Made by a program: the position numbers and the translations under genes. From positions 49,000,616 through 49,064,615 of the forward strand of contig CM072919.1 of the NCBI GenBank assembly GCA_037013685.1: DNA of 64,000 nucleotides. The letters run 5' to 3'. The notes under the pieces were generated by a model. That model ran no database searches and had not been told where the DNA came from. It saw only the letters and a program-made list of their open reading frames with translations. This document shows, piece after piece, positions 48,272-61,020 of this stretch (position 1 is the stretch's first letter; each line of letters begins with the position of its first letter). The DNA is from Acridotheres tristis. Its lineage: Eukaryota; Chordata; Aves; Passeriformes; Sturnidae.

Positions 48272-50725
48272 GTTAGTGGCCCAACTTACCACAGATCTCT
48301 TCAGTCTTCGCATTTTGTAGTGAAAGGAGTTGCCTTGTCACTGTCCATGCTTATTTTTTGGTGTTTGCTGTCTCCACATTACTCATCCACTGTAGGTGGG
48401 GTGGATTCTGACTTTGTAGAAACTGACATCTAGAGATTACAGCTTTTTTGCATGAGCTGTGAATCTGGGCTATGATATGTTAATTGCTGAGAAAAAAAAA
48501 AAGTATTTTGCTGACGTTTTCAGAAGTGCATGGCTATCCACTTGTCCTTGCATGCACTGAGCAGTTCTTTGGAAATCTCACTTTTTTAGATTAATGTTCA
48601 TGTGCTTATTTTTCTGTGTATCATAATGCATCACTTTACTGTGGAAATTTTATGATATTCCCTTTTTGCAAGTAATCCAGCCTTACAAGGAACACTGTCT
48701 GTCTTCAAAAGCTGCAAATACTTCCTCCTAATAATATTCTTCAGCCTTCAGCATCAATCAGTGATTATAAGATTTACAAGGTCAAAAGGTGGTCACCTGT
48801 ACAAACAATGCAGCTTACTTGAGCATTCAGCACCTTACATAGCACAGAAGTTACCAATAAGAACTCATATTAAAAAAGACACAGGAACTAGGGCACTACA
48901 AAAAAGAAAAAAATCCCCCAATGCCTCCTCCCACAAAAACAAAACAAAACAAAAAAACCCCAAACAACAAAAAACAACAACAACAGAAAAAACCTAGATT
49001 ACACATGTATGTATTCCAAATGTGTATTCTCATGGTTGTTTGTTCTGGTCTGAGTCTGATGTTGAAATTATTAGGCCCTCATTTTCTGTGAACTTGGGCA
49101 GGAGAGTAGCTTCTAAACACCAGAACTTTGTTCCTTAGAGAAAATTCAACAAAAACCTGAAATGGATCCTGTCTAGGTAATAATCTCTGCATTACTGCTT
49201 CCAGCAGGTTTTTTTGTTTTTTTCAGATTTGCAGGTGACAAGCTGGCTTAATAACTTGCCTTTAAACAAGACTGCATGTTTTTAATTCTTCAGTTTGTTA
49301 CCTTTAGCAGTTAGGTAATAGTATTTGTCTTGCTCCTTTCATTGAGAAGAAGCACGAGTTTTTTATTCTAAATAACCTTTAATTAAAGATGTGTTAAAAT
49401 GATCAGATTAAAACTATCTAAAAAATTTGGCTTCCATCTGTGGTTCCTATTAAAAGAAACTTGTGAAAAAAGTAATGAAAACACATGACATAATAAAATT
49501 GTCAATCGTTTGTCAGTTGTCTAACTAAATGTGCAAAATAGGAAACTAAATGTGCAGTCACCCAGCTGAAGATGTGTTTTGAGGGTGCACATATGAGATA
49601 CTGATTTTCATAGACAGATCTGAACTCAGATTTTATAGATATATCCTGAATTTTCACAATACTTTTCTTAGGGCATAGCTTTGGTAAAACAAATATGCAA
49701 TGTCAAGAAGATGAGCTGAGAGTGAGTTACAGCAAAGAAGCAGTTTGGATTAGCAGTTAAGTCTATAGGCTTGAAATAATTTAAAAAAATAATCCTTTTT
49801 ACCCTGAAAAGGAATCAGTGTGTTGAATTACTGCAGATTGTCACAACTGCTATAATGGATTCATGATATGATTAACCACAGGGCTGAAAAACAAGTTAGA
49901 TCCCTTCTCTGCAGATGGGTGCACGCATCTGCTTCATACAAGTTTATGATACGCACCATAAATTAGGGGTTTTAGGGCTTTATTTTATTCTTTAGAAGAA
50001 AATATTCAAAATAGGGAGTAATGGAAAAAAATATCTTTCATTTTAAAAAAAGGCAAAAAACCTACCCAGATCAATGTCTGAAACTCTCTTAAAAATTTTA
50101 TTTCTCATGTAAGAGAAATAGAAATACATGAATGCCCATAGTAATCTTGTTGTCAAAAGCAAAATAATTTAAAATCTATTAAAAAAACAACGTAATAATT
50201 TTTCATACAAATGCACTGTAAAGCACTGCAGTTTCCAGATTGTTTTTAAAAGAGTATAAGAATAACTAAGCCTAAGAAATTGAGTCAAGGGGTCAAGGGA
50301 GCATTCTTGACATATGGCACCAAGTGAAGCTAATTTTTTTTCTGTGCTAGTTTTCAGAAAAGAAAATTACAAAGAAAAGAAAAGTCCCAAAAAAAGCAAA
50401 ATATAGGCATCAAGAAGTACAGTAGAATCTTCTCAACACTTTGTACTTCTATTAATAGTTATGAGCATGCCTCAGCCCCGCAATTTACTCTGGTTCAGAC
50501 TCTTGGCTTTACTTCAAATATTCTTTGCAACCTGTGAAGAAGTAGCAATACAGGTTTACTGAAAGCAGAAAATTTTCCTACTGTACTGTGCAAATGTAAT
50601 TTCAATCTAAAACATGGAATGAAAAAGAAGAAAAGTGTCAGTACGTAGTGGCTAGTGTGCATGTGTTTGGGGCTTATGTGGTGTGATGGCAGCAGCCTGG
50701 CTGATTGAATTGGTTTTGTTGTTAG
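48272..50725 (+). other. MPDZ intron 17
   Basis: A 2.5-kb intron with an A-rich low-complexity tract at 48932-48993. Nothing else is recognised. Confidence 0.9.
48932..48993. repeat. A-rich (CAAAA)n/(CAA)n tract
   Basis: CAAAA units pass into CAA units and A runs. This might be the tail of an old minus- or plus-strand retroelement, but no body is recognisable next to it. Confidence 0.75.
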
Positions 50726-50884
50726 GTGGACTCTGGCGAGGCAGATCTAGCGGATGAGTCCACCTTTGAATCACAGTATTCTCTGGAGAGAGACGTCTTC
50801 CAGGATTCAGCAACAGCTCTGCATGACAGTGCCTGTAGCAGTGAGGTGAACGACGGCTTCTCTCTTCCGTTACCAACTCCAAAG
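50726..50884 (+). CDS. MPDZ coding exon 18: linker (residues 830-882)
   Basis: The acceptor is TTGTTGTTAG and the donor CCAAAG followed by GTAAAA; 159 nt, phase 0 to 0. It encodes ADLADESTFESQYS, matching mammalian MPDZ, followed by a Ser/Asp-rich diverged stretch and a short Pro-rich end (LPLPTPK). It is likely disordered and may carry phosphorylation sites; the latter is inference. Confidence 0.92.
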
Positions 50885-53654
50885 GTAAAATCAAGGGTGG
50901 TTTTATTGATGGCAAAGTTTGATTTTAAGTGTGAGCAGGCTTAATAAATCTGTGTCATCCTGGTTCAAAATGCTATCGGTAAAATTTTGCTCAGAGTAGT
51001 GCTGATGTCTTTCAGATGTCTTTCTTGAAGGGAGAGGCAGATAGAAGGCACAGAGCTTGGCTTTTTGCTAGATAAAGCATGATTTAGCCAGGGTATGGTG
51101 AGCAGTCTCCTAGAAAAATAAAATAGTCGTTCAAAGCATAGTAAAGAGTGGTAACGCAAAATTTTTGTTGCTCTAGATTTTAGTATGAAAGCAAGAGTAA
51201 ATTTTCATCCTGATTTTTGCTTTTATGCTTCATGATTAGTATGTTTCTGTGGTTTTGAATGAAATTTTCTTATTAATGCTGTAATTGAAAATAAATCCAT
51301 ATATATCAAAACTCTGCTGATAATTTTTAGGTAAAGCAAAAAATGAAGATTTATTTAAGAATATTAAGATCAGTAGTCTTTTGTTTCTTGGTCACAAACC
51401 CATAATGACCTGATTGCGTTTTCTTTCTTTCCATGGTTTTTCGTGTTCTTTTTTTCTTTTAAATCTTTAGATTTATTTCACTATCCTAGAGCTTTCCAAT
51501 TCCATTCTCCTAGCAGTCTTCATTGAAAACCACTGGGTTTGCAATCCATGGTCTTGAATAGAGTAGCTGCTGCTTTTTCCACTGCCCCTGAGCTGCAGTA
51601 CCTCCCGTTAACGTTTCTGGAATATGTTTACCCCTTATGAGGTGCTGGTTAGAAAGACAGATTCATCTTCTAATGGTTTCTCCTAATTCACAGAGGAGCA
51701 CATCTCTGCTGTGCCAGTGGGACAGCTTGCACTGTTTAATTCTGTAATTGTTACTTAACTGGATTATGCATTTTACATGCTTAGGAGTATTTTCTGAGTT
51801 AGAGACTGGATTTACATTCTATATATCACACGGAGGCTCTAGAAAGTGGTTATTTTCAACATTGATTTAAAAATAGCTTTGGTTTACATACTCTTTTAAA
51901 GTACCATAGTCTTGACTTTTCAGTGTTCATCTCTGTACACCAGTATGAAGTGAGTATTACGTTTTTATCAAGTAACCTATTCATGATTTTAAAAGCAAAT
52001 GTAGTGGGAAAATCTATCCATTCAGTAAGACTTTTGAAGCAAGAGAAATGCAATAAAAATTAAAATAGCACCATTTGATGCTGTGATGAATGCAGAGATA
52101 TTTTAGTTATTTCTGGCTACAGGGCAGTTGGTAGGTTCTGAATGTCACTTTGGTGTCAAATTTAAAATAGGTGTTGAAATAGGTGCTTAAAATAATGCAG
52201 ATACTCTAGTGAGGCCACATATTACTATAGTTACAAATTCCTGGAATTGCGTTTGTCCTAATAAATTACAACACTGGCTTTTCTTTAAGTGAAACAAAAA
52301 TAAAAATGAGTATATGATGCAATTATTAGTACGTGTATATGGCATATGAAATAAATGTTGAGTATGATTTGATGCTTGTTTTCACTGATCTAGAAATGGG
52401 TACAAAACAGACTTAAAAGTAGATTTCCCTGTATTTAAAACCTTATAAAATAATTTAAATAGATTATAGAATCATGTTCTGTTCTCAAAAACGTAGGAAA
52501 TTATGTCATTGATTATGTCATAGAGATTAGTTGTATTTAGGCTCTGCTCAATTATCTTCTCAGCTGTTACTTAAACCACTTATTTATTGGTAAGGCTTTT
52601 TTTGATTCTTGTCTGGGGACAGAACAAGCATGTATGCGCTTCATGAAAGTTGACAAAAATTAGTTCTAAGGCTCATGAGACAAAATGTTGCAAAATATCC
52701 CCAATCCCGGGAAACATGTCTCCCCAGCTTTTTGGAGAAGCAGTAGAACAGTCAATAGTGGATAACAACTAAGACAGAATAGCGGTAGTTGATTTTGAGT
52801 TCTTTTACTCTGTTTCAGAAAAAAATCCCTATTATTGATAGAGAGCCTCTAAGTCTTAAACTTACAAGTCCTCGATATATCTTTTTAAAATGTAATGGCC
52901 CACATGTTTTTAAAATAACTGATTTTAAAAGGTCAGGTAGAGAATATTTGAAGTTTTTTTCTTTTCCAGAATGTTGTGATTATTGAAATACCTTGACACA
53001 TTTCAAAGGTGGGGCCTCAGAATCCTGGAAGTCTAAACAAATATGTAGAGAACTTAGTCCTACTAATGCAGCCATAATTGGTAGCTTTGCAATAATTATT
53101 AACTGTTAAGCTTTTATAATTGTATTATTGTACTTCATTGTTGTCACACTTCAAATTCCCCATATTCACCTTTTGCTGAGGCTTGACCAGGTTTTTTCTT
53201 GTTATTCTTTCTGAGGAAGAGAAATCTTAATATGTTTCTGATCAGTTAAATGGATGATAACAATGCGTTCTTATTGTCTGACCTGCTTGAAATTCCTCTT
53301 TGCTTGTAAGTGTGCTGAAAGTAAAGACATTAGTCTTGCAAAGTTCTTTCACCTGGGAAAAACAACTGGATGCTTGAATTTTAAAAACTTACTGGAGTTA
53401 TTCAAGTTAGAGTTAGTAACTTAGTTTACTGATTTCTGGTATTATAAGGCAGAAGAAATTGTCTAAGAAATCAAGTTTATTTTGTAGTAGAATGATTGCT
53501 TCTAGGCAGCTGCAGATGAGGTTGATCTTGCTGATCTAACAGCAGTGTTTAAATTCTGTGAGATTAGTTTTTGTTTAAGGTTTTAGCATGAAATATGGTT
53601 TTGAATTATACTACAAATGAATGGTGATTGTTCGTTGTCTCCTGTTTTGAACAG
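50885..53654 (+). other. MPDZ intron 18
   Basis: A 2.8-kb AT-rich intron with no recognisable repeat or exon. Confidence 0.9.
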
Positions 53655-53942
53655 TCTGTTGGAGAGGAATGCCCAAATGCTGCAACTGATTTCCGTGTAT
53701 CTGAGAAGAATCTGTACAACATGAATCTGAATCAGACACCAAGAGATGAAAAGTCTATAGTGGACAGTAGCCTGGAAACTGCAAGTGATTTTACTAAAAC
53801 AGACCTTCTGACTCTGGAAGTTTCAGATATCAACCAAAATGAAAGTGAAAATACAGCAGCATGGACTGGATCTCAGACGGCATCAGCAATTGTACTAAAT
53901 ACAAGCCTTGCTACTACCACACAGCTTGATCACAATGAAAAA
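53655..53942 (+). CDS. MPDZ coding exon 19: largest linker exon (residues 883-978)
   Basis: The acceptor is TTTTGAACAG and the donor GAAAAA followed by GTAAAG; 288 nt, phase 0 to 0. It is Ser/Thr/Asn/Glu-rich with no domain. Only fragments such as SENTAAW resemble the mammalian linker. Assignment rests on the intact 96-codon frame, the matching phase on both sides and its position between two certain exons. Confidence 0.88.
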
Positions 53943-54841
53943 GTAAAGTTATTTGCCTTTCTTTTTTTAAAATAATAATTAAAGAAAAACATACAGGAAG
54001 CCTGTAATTACACTGAAGAATTTCCTGCAGAAATTGTCACAGGCCAATAGCTGTGTATATTTCTTTGGTTGTTGATGTGTTGATGTGTTAGCTCACATCA
54101 AAACATTAGGATACAGACCTTTCCAAAACAAGACATAATTTATGTCATCAAGATAGTATTTTCTCAGAAGCTGGCAGTACAGGGTATATCCAAGTCTTCT
54201 CAGGCCTTGCATCATTAGATACTGCTGGACCAGAGTGTACCCCTTGAGCAGGACAGGGGAGTTTTCTTAGCCCTTGTTGACCTTCACAGGGGCACGAGTG
54301 CAAGGCGCACAGCTGGAATCGGCCCTAGGAAGCCAAGGGGGGTGGTGGGAATGTCTTGCACTCAAGGTGTTTTTGAGAGCCTGTGCAGTTCAGCTTGCAA
54401 ACTGACCTATGATGCTGCAGTGAGCAAACATAATTTTCCTTTATATGACAGTCACTGTGACATGTGTTTCTTATTTATTCAATTCAGCGATTTGTTAAGA
54501 AATGTTTAAAAGAGCTGTAATTTCTTAGAAGATTTGTTACTTTAGTACTGGCAAATTGTCAGACATCTGTAGTGTATGAATCTGAAGCCCTTCCATTCTT
54601 TCTACTAATTTTGATGTCCCTAAATTAAAACCATGCTCTGTGATAGATTTGGTATATTGCCTGAATGAAAACAGAAATCATGATACTGATTTGATCTTTG
54701 ATGAACTGACTTTTCCAATGTCTGTATAAGGAATCTGACTTAATTATGTGCATGGCTTTTGTGTAAGGCAAAAGTAGCTGAGATCAGTATGACCAATCAT
54801 ATTTTTATCTTGGTAATCTGAACTTGTTTCCCTTACATTAG
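53943..54841 (+). other. MPDZ intron 19
   Basis: A 0.9-kb intron with a GC-richer patch at about 54230-54360. It is not assigned to a family. Confidence 0.88.
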
Positions 54842-54965
54842 GATCAATTGCTTTTAATGGAAAAGAGATGCCCAGTGTCTTTGGAGGGAAATTCCACACT
54901 CCCAAATACAGTCAAAAACATGTATGAGAAGACTATCACTATTGCAAAAGGCAATTCAAGCCTAG
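54842..54965 (+). CDS. MPDZ coding exon 20: end of linker, start of PDZ6 (residues 979-1020)
   Basis: The acceptor is CTTACATTAG and the donor AGCCTAG followed by GTAAGT; 124 nt, phase 0 to 1. The second half, YEKTITIAKGNSSLG, is conserved and forms the first strand of PDZ6. The last G is completed to Gly by the next exon. Confidence 0.93.
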
Positions 54966-57900
54966 GTAAGTTAGTGAACTTTTTTTGTAAACTCTTCAGG
55001 AATATGGCTGTTAGTTTCCCTTGTATGTTCCCTGTTATATTCGTAAAAATTAAATATTTTCCATTTATTGGGAACAGGATATTCATTCTTTGCTGCTCTT
55101 GCCCTGTTTGAATGTAATGGCACTGGATCCATTTGCTGTCACTCTGAACACAAAAGTGGAATGTGCAGTCTCACTGAGAATTTGTTTTCCCATAAAGGAG
55201 TTTAGTCGTTCCTAACTGTTAACAGAACAATTTTAATGCACTGCTTTTTGATGTACTAGTAATAGTGAAAAAACATGATACAGCCAAAGAATGCTGTAGA
55301 AGAGTGCTATGGTCAAAGAGCTGCAGATGAGACTTTCAAATATTTGTAAACACAAAATGGTCTTGCTTCCTGAGGATGGTCAAAATGGGCTGAACAAGCT
55401 GCTTGCTTCCTTGCTTCAAATTTGTACTTGAATCCAAAGTGCCTCAATGTTTCTGAAGATCATGTAATTGATAAATTTAATAGGTAGTATTTTTAATATT
55501 ATCATTTTATAATGAAGTTCAAAGTTTTTAGATATCTGCAGTCTGCAACTTCCTGAGCATACTGACTAGAAACACATATTGGAGTGAGCGCAGACGACAG
55601 ATGATAATGTTTTTTGTTGTCCTATCCTGCTCTCAGGTGTGGCCCTGGGCAGTGTGAGGGGGAGAACAAGAATAAAACCCTCCCAGAGCCCATGCCAGGA
55701 AGGCTTTGTGTTGAAAGCAGTGATGCAGCCTGCCTCTTCATGGCTTGCATATTTATTTGGTTTGATTTAGGTTCCTGACGCTGTTTCTTTCAGCCAACTC
55801 CATAATCTTGAAGACTCTCTGGGATTGGTAGGGCAGGACTTTGTGTGGGTGCTGGTTATTAGCAGTAACTCCTCAAAAGCTTTAACATGGGTTGTCCGCA
55901 GAACTGGATGTTTAAAAATAGTCCCAAGTCAGGACTTCCTTGCTGTGCAGAGGTGGGTGCCACTTTTTTACAGCTGTGATGCTGTGTTTCAATGGGCATC
56001 TATACCTGGAATAAACTACATTCTGATGACTGGATACTCAGTCTGCCACGTACCACTTTCATGAAACAGCCATCCTTCAAAACGGATCTGGTTTAAAATC
56101 GGGGTCTGAAAAATAGAAACATGTAGAAAAGGCTGATATGGGTATAAGGTTTATCTTATGAGGGGCTTGGTTAAGTGCTACCTTTACTGGCCTCATTGCC
56201 AGGCTGTATAAAACTGCAGGTCGAAGTGCATTTCAAAGCATCTTGATTTTGTAAAAAACGTTTTCTTTGGAATAAACTCTTCATTCAGTGCAGTAGGTTT
56301 TCATTTTATGTGTATGAGTATTTTAAGTGCAGTGGACATCAAAGCAAATTTCATGTCCAGTGTAATATGGCATGAAAATACTTGGGGCAGGGTCCATATT
56401 GGCAGATATTTTATGCAGAAAAAATACACTGGTCTTGATATGTACAAAATACAAATGTGAATGTTTCTTTTTTCTGGCTTTTGACTGTAGCATTTTTCTT
56501 CTAGTCCGAGTGTGCTCTGGCCTGGGAAGCAGCCTGGACGCAGTGACCAGTTTACACACATGACTGCACTGCTTTTTACCTTTCATTTTTAAAAAAGCAT
56601 CTAGCTCGAGAACTATGAATGATGTTGACAGCTGGAGCTGCATCAATTAAATAGTTGAGGGTTAAGAGCTGGCACTTCTTTTTTCTGTTTAAATGATGTA
56701 CCCATAGTTTGAAGCAGCTCTTTAATGCCAGCCACTGCTGGAGCTCTAACATTTTGACTATGATTTTTTAAACAATGAGAAGCACTCAAATGCAGAAGAG
56801 CTGACATATGACTGTCCTGCAGAAAATTTGGCAACTTTACTGTGGTATTTGCATTTTTAACCTAAAAATGTAGGTGTTCAAAGTGTGACATCAGCCTTGT
56901 GGATCTGTAATGATGATGTTAGCATAGAAAAAGGGGAAGGGGGTCTGTTGTATGTGTGATGGTTTTCAAAAGTGCTATTACATTACCCTCAGTAATGTCT
57001 GTTACTATCTTAACCAAACAGCAAGGTTATTTTCGGAATTTCAAACCACAATTCAGAAAAATAAAGGTTTTGATTAAGCAGTATTAAGATAGTGGAAATT
57101 CATTGGGTGGAATTCAAGGTTCCAGCCCTGCACTTCCCACTGCCTTAGTGAAGAACTAAGCTTTTCTTGAAGCTGTTACTAGGGTCTGTTTCATGAGCAC
57201 AAACTGCCTGAAGATAACAGTGACAGCTCGTGTGTAAGAAGAGTCACAATGACACATGAAGGCCATCATAAGTTAGTCCGTATAGGTTCCCCATGGGAGA
57301 GGAGGGACCAAGAGCATACCTGTCTTATTTCCCATTACTGGAAAGAAAGTAGAGAATATTATGAAGCAGTATCCTTCTGTGCCACAGTAGGATACTGATT
57401 TAACTAAACTATTGGGCTGTATCCATTAGCAATACACAGACTTTCGCAGAAGTCAGGATGCTCTTCTGGGCCTAAGCTATGGCCCATCTAGGAGAGTGGG
57501 AAGGCAAGCTGTCTCACCATCTCACTGGGATCTAATTCATGCTCTCTATTGAAAATGAGTATATATTTGCTTTTGACCTATTAATTACCCGTTTAATCAT
57601 TTCACTTTCTTTCCAAAGACTGTTGTCATAAACAAAAGTGGAATGTGTATAAATTCAGTGGAACATTAGAAGAGTGGTGATTTTAGATAGTTTTTAAGCA
57701 AATTCATTATTTTTCTTACGCTTTGCTTAAATATTCTTCGGTCTTAATTTTTCTTGTATTGACCTGAGTATGTGAACTGACAACAAGGTAAAGTTACTAC
57801 GATTGTGATTTGTAATTGGTGTCTCAAACGGGGAGAGTAAGAGCAACATTTATACTCGTGGTGATACTGGCAGGTTGGCTGACTTTTCCTTCCCCTGTGT

Positions 57901-57978
57901 TCCAGCTTACATTTCTTTATCTTGGTACCCAGAGCTGTGGCTCAAAGACATTAACTGTTCCATGTGTTTTTACTATAG
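54966..57978 (+). other. MPDZ intron 20 (at the start of PDZ6)
   Basis: A 3.0-kb intron. The part from about 55610 to 56060 is somewhat GC-richer and may be an old insertion, but no ends or family could be recognised. No exon is supported. Confidence 0.88.
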
Positions 57979-58177
57979 GGATGACAGTAAGTTCAAATAA
58001 AGATGGTTTGGGAATGATAGTTCGCAGTGTTATCCATGGAGGCTCAATAAGTCGTGATGGACGGATTGGTGTGGGGGACTGCATCCTGTCCATTAATGAA
58101 GAGTCAACCACTAACTTAACCAATGCACAAGCCCGGGCTATGCTGAGACGACATTCACTCATTGGACCAGACATAAA
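57979..58177 (+). CDS. MPDZ coding exon 21: body of PDZ6 (residues 1020-1085, split Lys codon)
   Basis: The acceptor is TTTTACTATAG and the donor ACATAAA followed by GTAGGT; 199 nt, phase 1 to 2. It encodes MTVSSNKDGLGMIVRSVIHG (loop GLGM, about residues 1029-1032), ISRDGRIGVGDCILSINEES, the helix NAQARAMLRRHS and LIGPDI. The final Lys codon is split and the last PDZ6 strand lies in the next exon, which I could not find before the window ends. The exon contains a perfect donor-like ACAGTAAGT near its start (57984-57992). Confidence 0.95.
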
Positions 58178-60978
58178 GTAGGTAAAACTAGATAATGAAT
58201 TATGGCAGGAAAAATCTGATAATAATTTTTTTTTTTGTCCATACAGGTATTTAAAATGAAAATACTGTTATTACACATGAATTTACCTTTAAGTTGCAGC
58301 ATGAGGTGGATAATTCACCTTCAGATTACATTTCCATGGATTTCAAAGACAAGATCACTTGTGTGAGAGGCTTCAGATATTCTTAGAAATCACTTTCATG
58401 AGTATCACCATTATTGCTGCCCTGCCTAGTTTTATTGAAAGAATAGGATTGGACAGAATTTTGCATTCATAGGGCGACTCTTTTACAATTTTCTCAAGAT
58501 GTTTGTGGTTCTTGAAGGTGGACTGTCCCGGACATTACACAAGTAATTTTATTTAGTTCTTTTGCCGGATAGAAAGTATGAAATATGATGTTAATGCAGA
58601 AAATTTAAAACATTTCAGTATATCTATGACAAGCAGTAGAAACACACTGTTTTTTGTAGTCACTTCCAATTTTTTCTTGGTACATATGAATGAGATGTGT
58701 TGCTCTTGTGTATAACTATCTGTTCTTACTAGTAGTAGTTTTAAATTTCCAGTAATAAATAGAAGTTTTGAGAAACCTACTTGAGAAGATTTCTTCTTCT
58801 CAAGTTTACACAATTTACAACATTTTAACTGCTTTAAAGTACAATTCTTTCTAGTTGCTGTGGTTGTGGAATTAACTTTGCCCACAAGCACCATCTGGAA
58901 ATAAGGCTATTCCTGAAGATGTGGGTGGAAGTGTAGACACACTGATGCTGGGTTTACAGCTTCAAAACCTAGTGGCTGTTTTCTCTGTTTATCCTGCAGT
59001 AACATTGAGTGGGCCAGATGTGGAAATGGATTAATGGAGTTGTTGGTAATAGAAGGCTCTACGTATTTGAGAGGGTGGCCTTGAAAGAATCAGTTCAGTC
59101 CCAGTGTGGTTATGGGTAACTGTGGTTAGAGCTGAGTTCAGAATGGACAGTAGGGCATTCCACACTCTCCCAGAAGCAGTCTAGCTTGCAAGAGACCTAG
59201 TATTTTGGGAGCAGATGGGTAAAGTACCTTCACTAGGTTTACTTGCCTGCCCCATAGCTATAATGCATTTAAGATTATGATTTAATGTAAGTTTATTTTA
59301 ATAAAGGGATATGCTCATATAATGAATTAAATTACTGTTAATGCTGTCAGGCATATAATCGAGTCAGTTTTGATAAAGTGTGACATAGGTTATTACTGTA
59401 GGCTTCCAAACTGCAGCTTGCCAACTGTCATGATTGAAATCGGTTGTATGTGCATGTGTGTGTATATATCTGCTTAGAGACACAAATGCTGCAGCACCAT
59501 TCTTCTATGAGGTGACTTTTTTTAGTGCTGAAGTTTGTGATCAAGTACAGATTTGTTCATTATTTGTGCTTATCTTTTTAGAGCTGCTGTATTTTATGCT
59601 GCGTGACTACAAGTTTTGTTTTGTAGTCTTACTCTTTTACAGCTATGTTAGAAATATTAAAAACTTGCCCTAGGTGTGGATATTCAGATTTTCCAGAGAA
59701 AAATGCATCCTATTTCTAAAAGATATTTCAGAAAAGGGGCAGTTGCTATTCATATTCTTACTCAAAATTTTTGTGTTTTGTATTTCTGTTCTTTGTTGCA
59801 TTCCTATGACAAGTTTTAAAATGAAGCCAGCTTCTCCATTTTAGAAATGGAAGCATATCCTTCGGTAGCTTCTAAAGGAGTCTTGCAAGAAAAATGACAG
59901 TATTTTTTGGGACTACATAGTTTTCCTGTGAAACTTTAGCGTAATCAAACTTCTCTTTAATTTTTAACTTGAGGGAGCAGCACAATATCCCAGAAAAATA
60001 TGATACAAACATGCAGATAAAACCCCAAATCAGAAATTTGGATATGAGGAGCTTCATGTTAAGATACTTCGTATTTGCTGAGAAAGATACACACCCCTTC
60101 CTTGTTCCTCTTCCATTTTTGTCAGTTTGGGGCTAATGTGCTGCATCACCTTGCAGCATTTTTGATTTAAGTGCCATTATTTCAAAGATTTAAGTTGAAT
60201 CTCTTTGATGTCTTCCTTGGAAAACAAGGGTATGCATCCAGATATGATCCCTCTTAATCCTTACTGCAAAATTTACCCCTTAACTTTTAGACTGAGCTTT
60301 TTTGGGGTAGCAGAGTGCCCCTAAAAAGTAATTAAGCAGATGTATTTTGCTTCCAAAGCTATATTTCAAACAGTAGCAAATAGTATTTGCAGAGAAAACA
60401 CAAAGCCATTCTTACTGGCCATGTAAAAGCATTCTTTAATTCTGTTAAAGGGTATTTGATTTTGAATAGTTAAAGAACAAGCAGTCTGAGTTTCAGAGTT
60501 GTGTATTTAAATTTTTTTTCCTCTGTTTGCAGAAAACTGGGTGTGTGGCCTTACTGAATGCATTCTGTTTCACTTCTCACTCTACCTTGCAAGGAGGTCT
60601 TTTATTTCTGTAAATAAAGCTTGTGTCTTGTGCTCAGCAGCAGCTGCTTGTAACACCTGTCAGATAATTATAAAACTGAATTAGAATTCACCTGACTAAA
60701 CAGGGGGATGAATTCCTGATCAAGAAATTAAAGAGCTTGCAATTCCATTTTCCATGGCTCCTAATCATCACTCCTATAGACAATAATGAAAAGCACATGT
60801 TTTCTGGGTTAGATGTAGATGAAGTGGAGGTGGAACAGGGCAAAAAAAAGGAAAGGAAGGAAAAAAAAATCCAGCTCACACTTCTACATACATAAGTATG
60901 CCTCTCACATTCAGCATGAGATTGATATTAATTAACACCTTTGTAAAAAGATGCTGCATCATATGCTTCACATTCTAG

Positions 60979-61020
60979 ATCTTCTCCAGCACCTGCTGAT
61001 GATCAGGCCCTCTGTTATGT
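60979..61020 (+). CDS. Candidate 42-nt MPDZ cassette exon in intron 21
   Basis: TTCACATTCTAG at the left and GTGAGT directly at the right bracket 42 bases. Read in the phase left by exon 21, they give 14 codons without a stop (completing Lys, then SSPAPADDQALCYV with the last codon split). The exon enters and leaves in phase 2, so including or skipping it keeps the frame. It would place 14 residues inside the last strand of PDZ6. The polypyrimidine tract is weak and I do not remember this segment in mammalian MPDZ. It may be a chance pair of sites. Confidence 0.35.

Larger units (their letters stand above)
15514..58177 (+). other. MPDZ (MUPP1) gene, 5' half: 20 coding exons, L27 plus PDZ1-6
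   Basis: MPDZ is a cytoplasmic scaffold of tight junctions and synapses with one L27 and thirteen PDZ domains in the family. The part here gives 1,085 whole codons from twenty exons joined in phase by GT-AG introns. Known partners of this half are PALS1 (via L27) and NG2/CSPG4 (via PDZ1). The domains and their order match MPDZ. The paralogue PATJ (INADL) shares the architecture, but the L27 sequence (RGDVANEEKLNLLKSVLQSP) and the linkers match MPDZ better from memory. The linkers, above all residues 792-1005, are much less conserved than the PDZ domains. The gene runs off the right edge after exon 21. In humans, loss of MPDZ causes congenital hydrocephalus. Confidence 0.95.
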
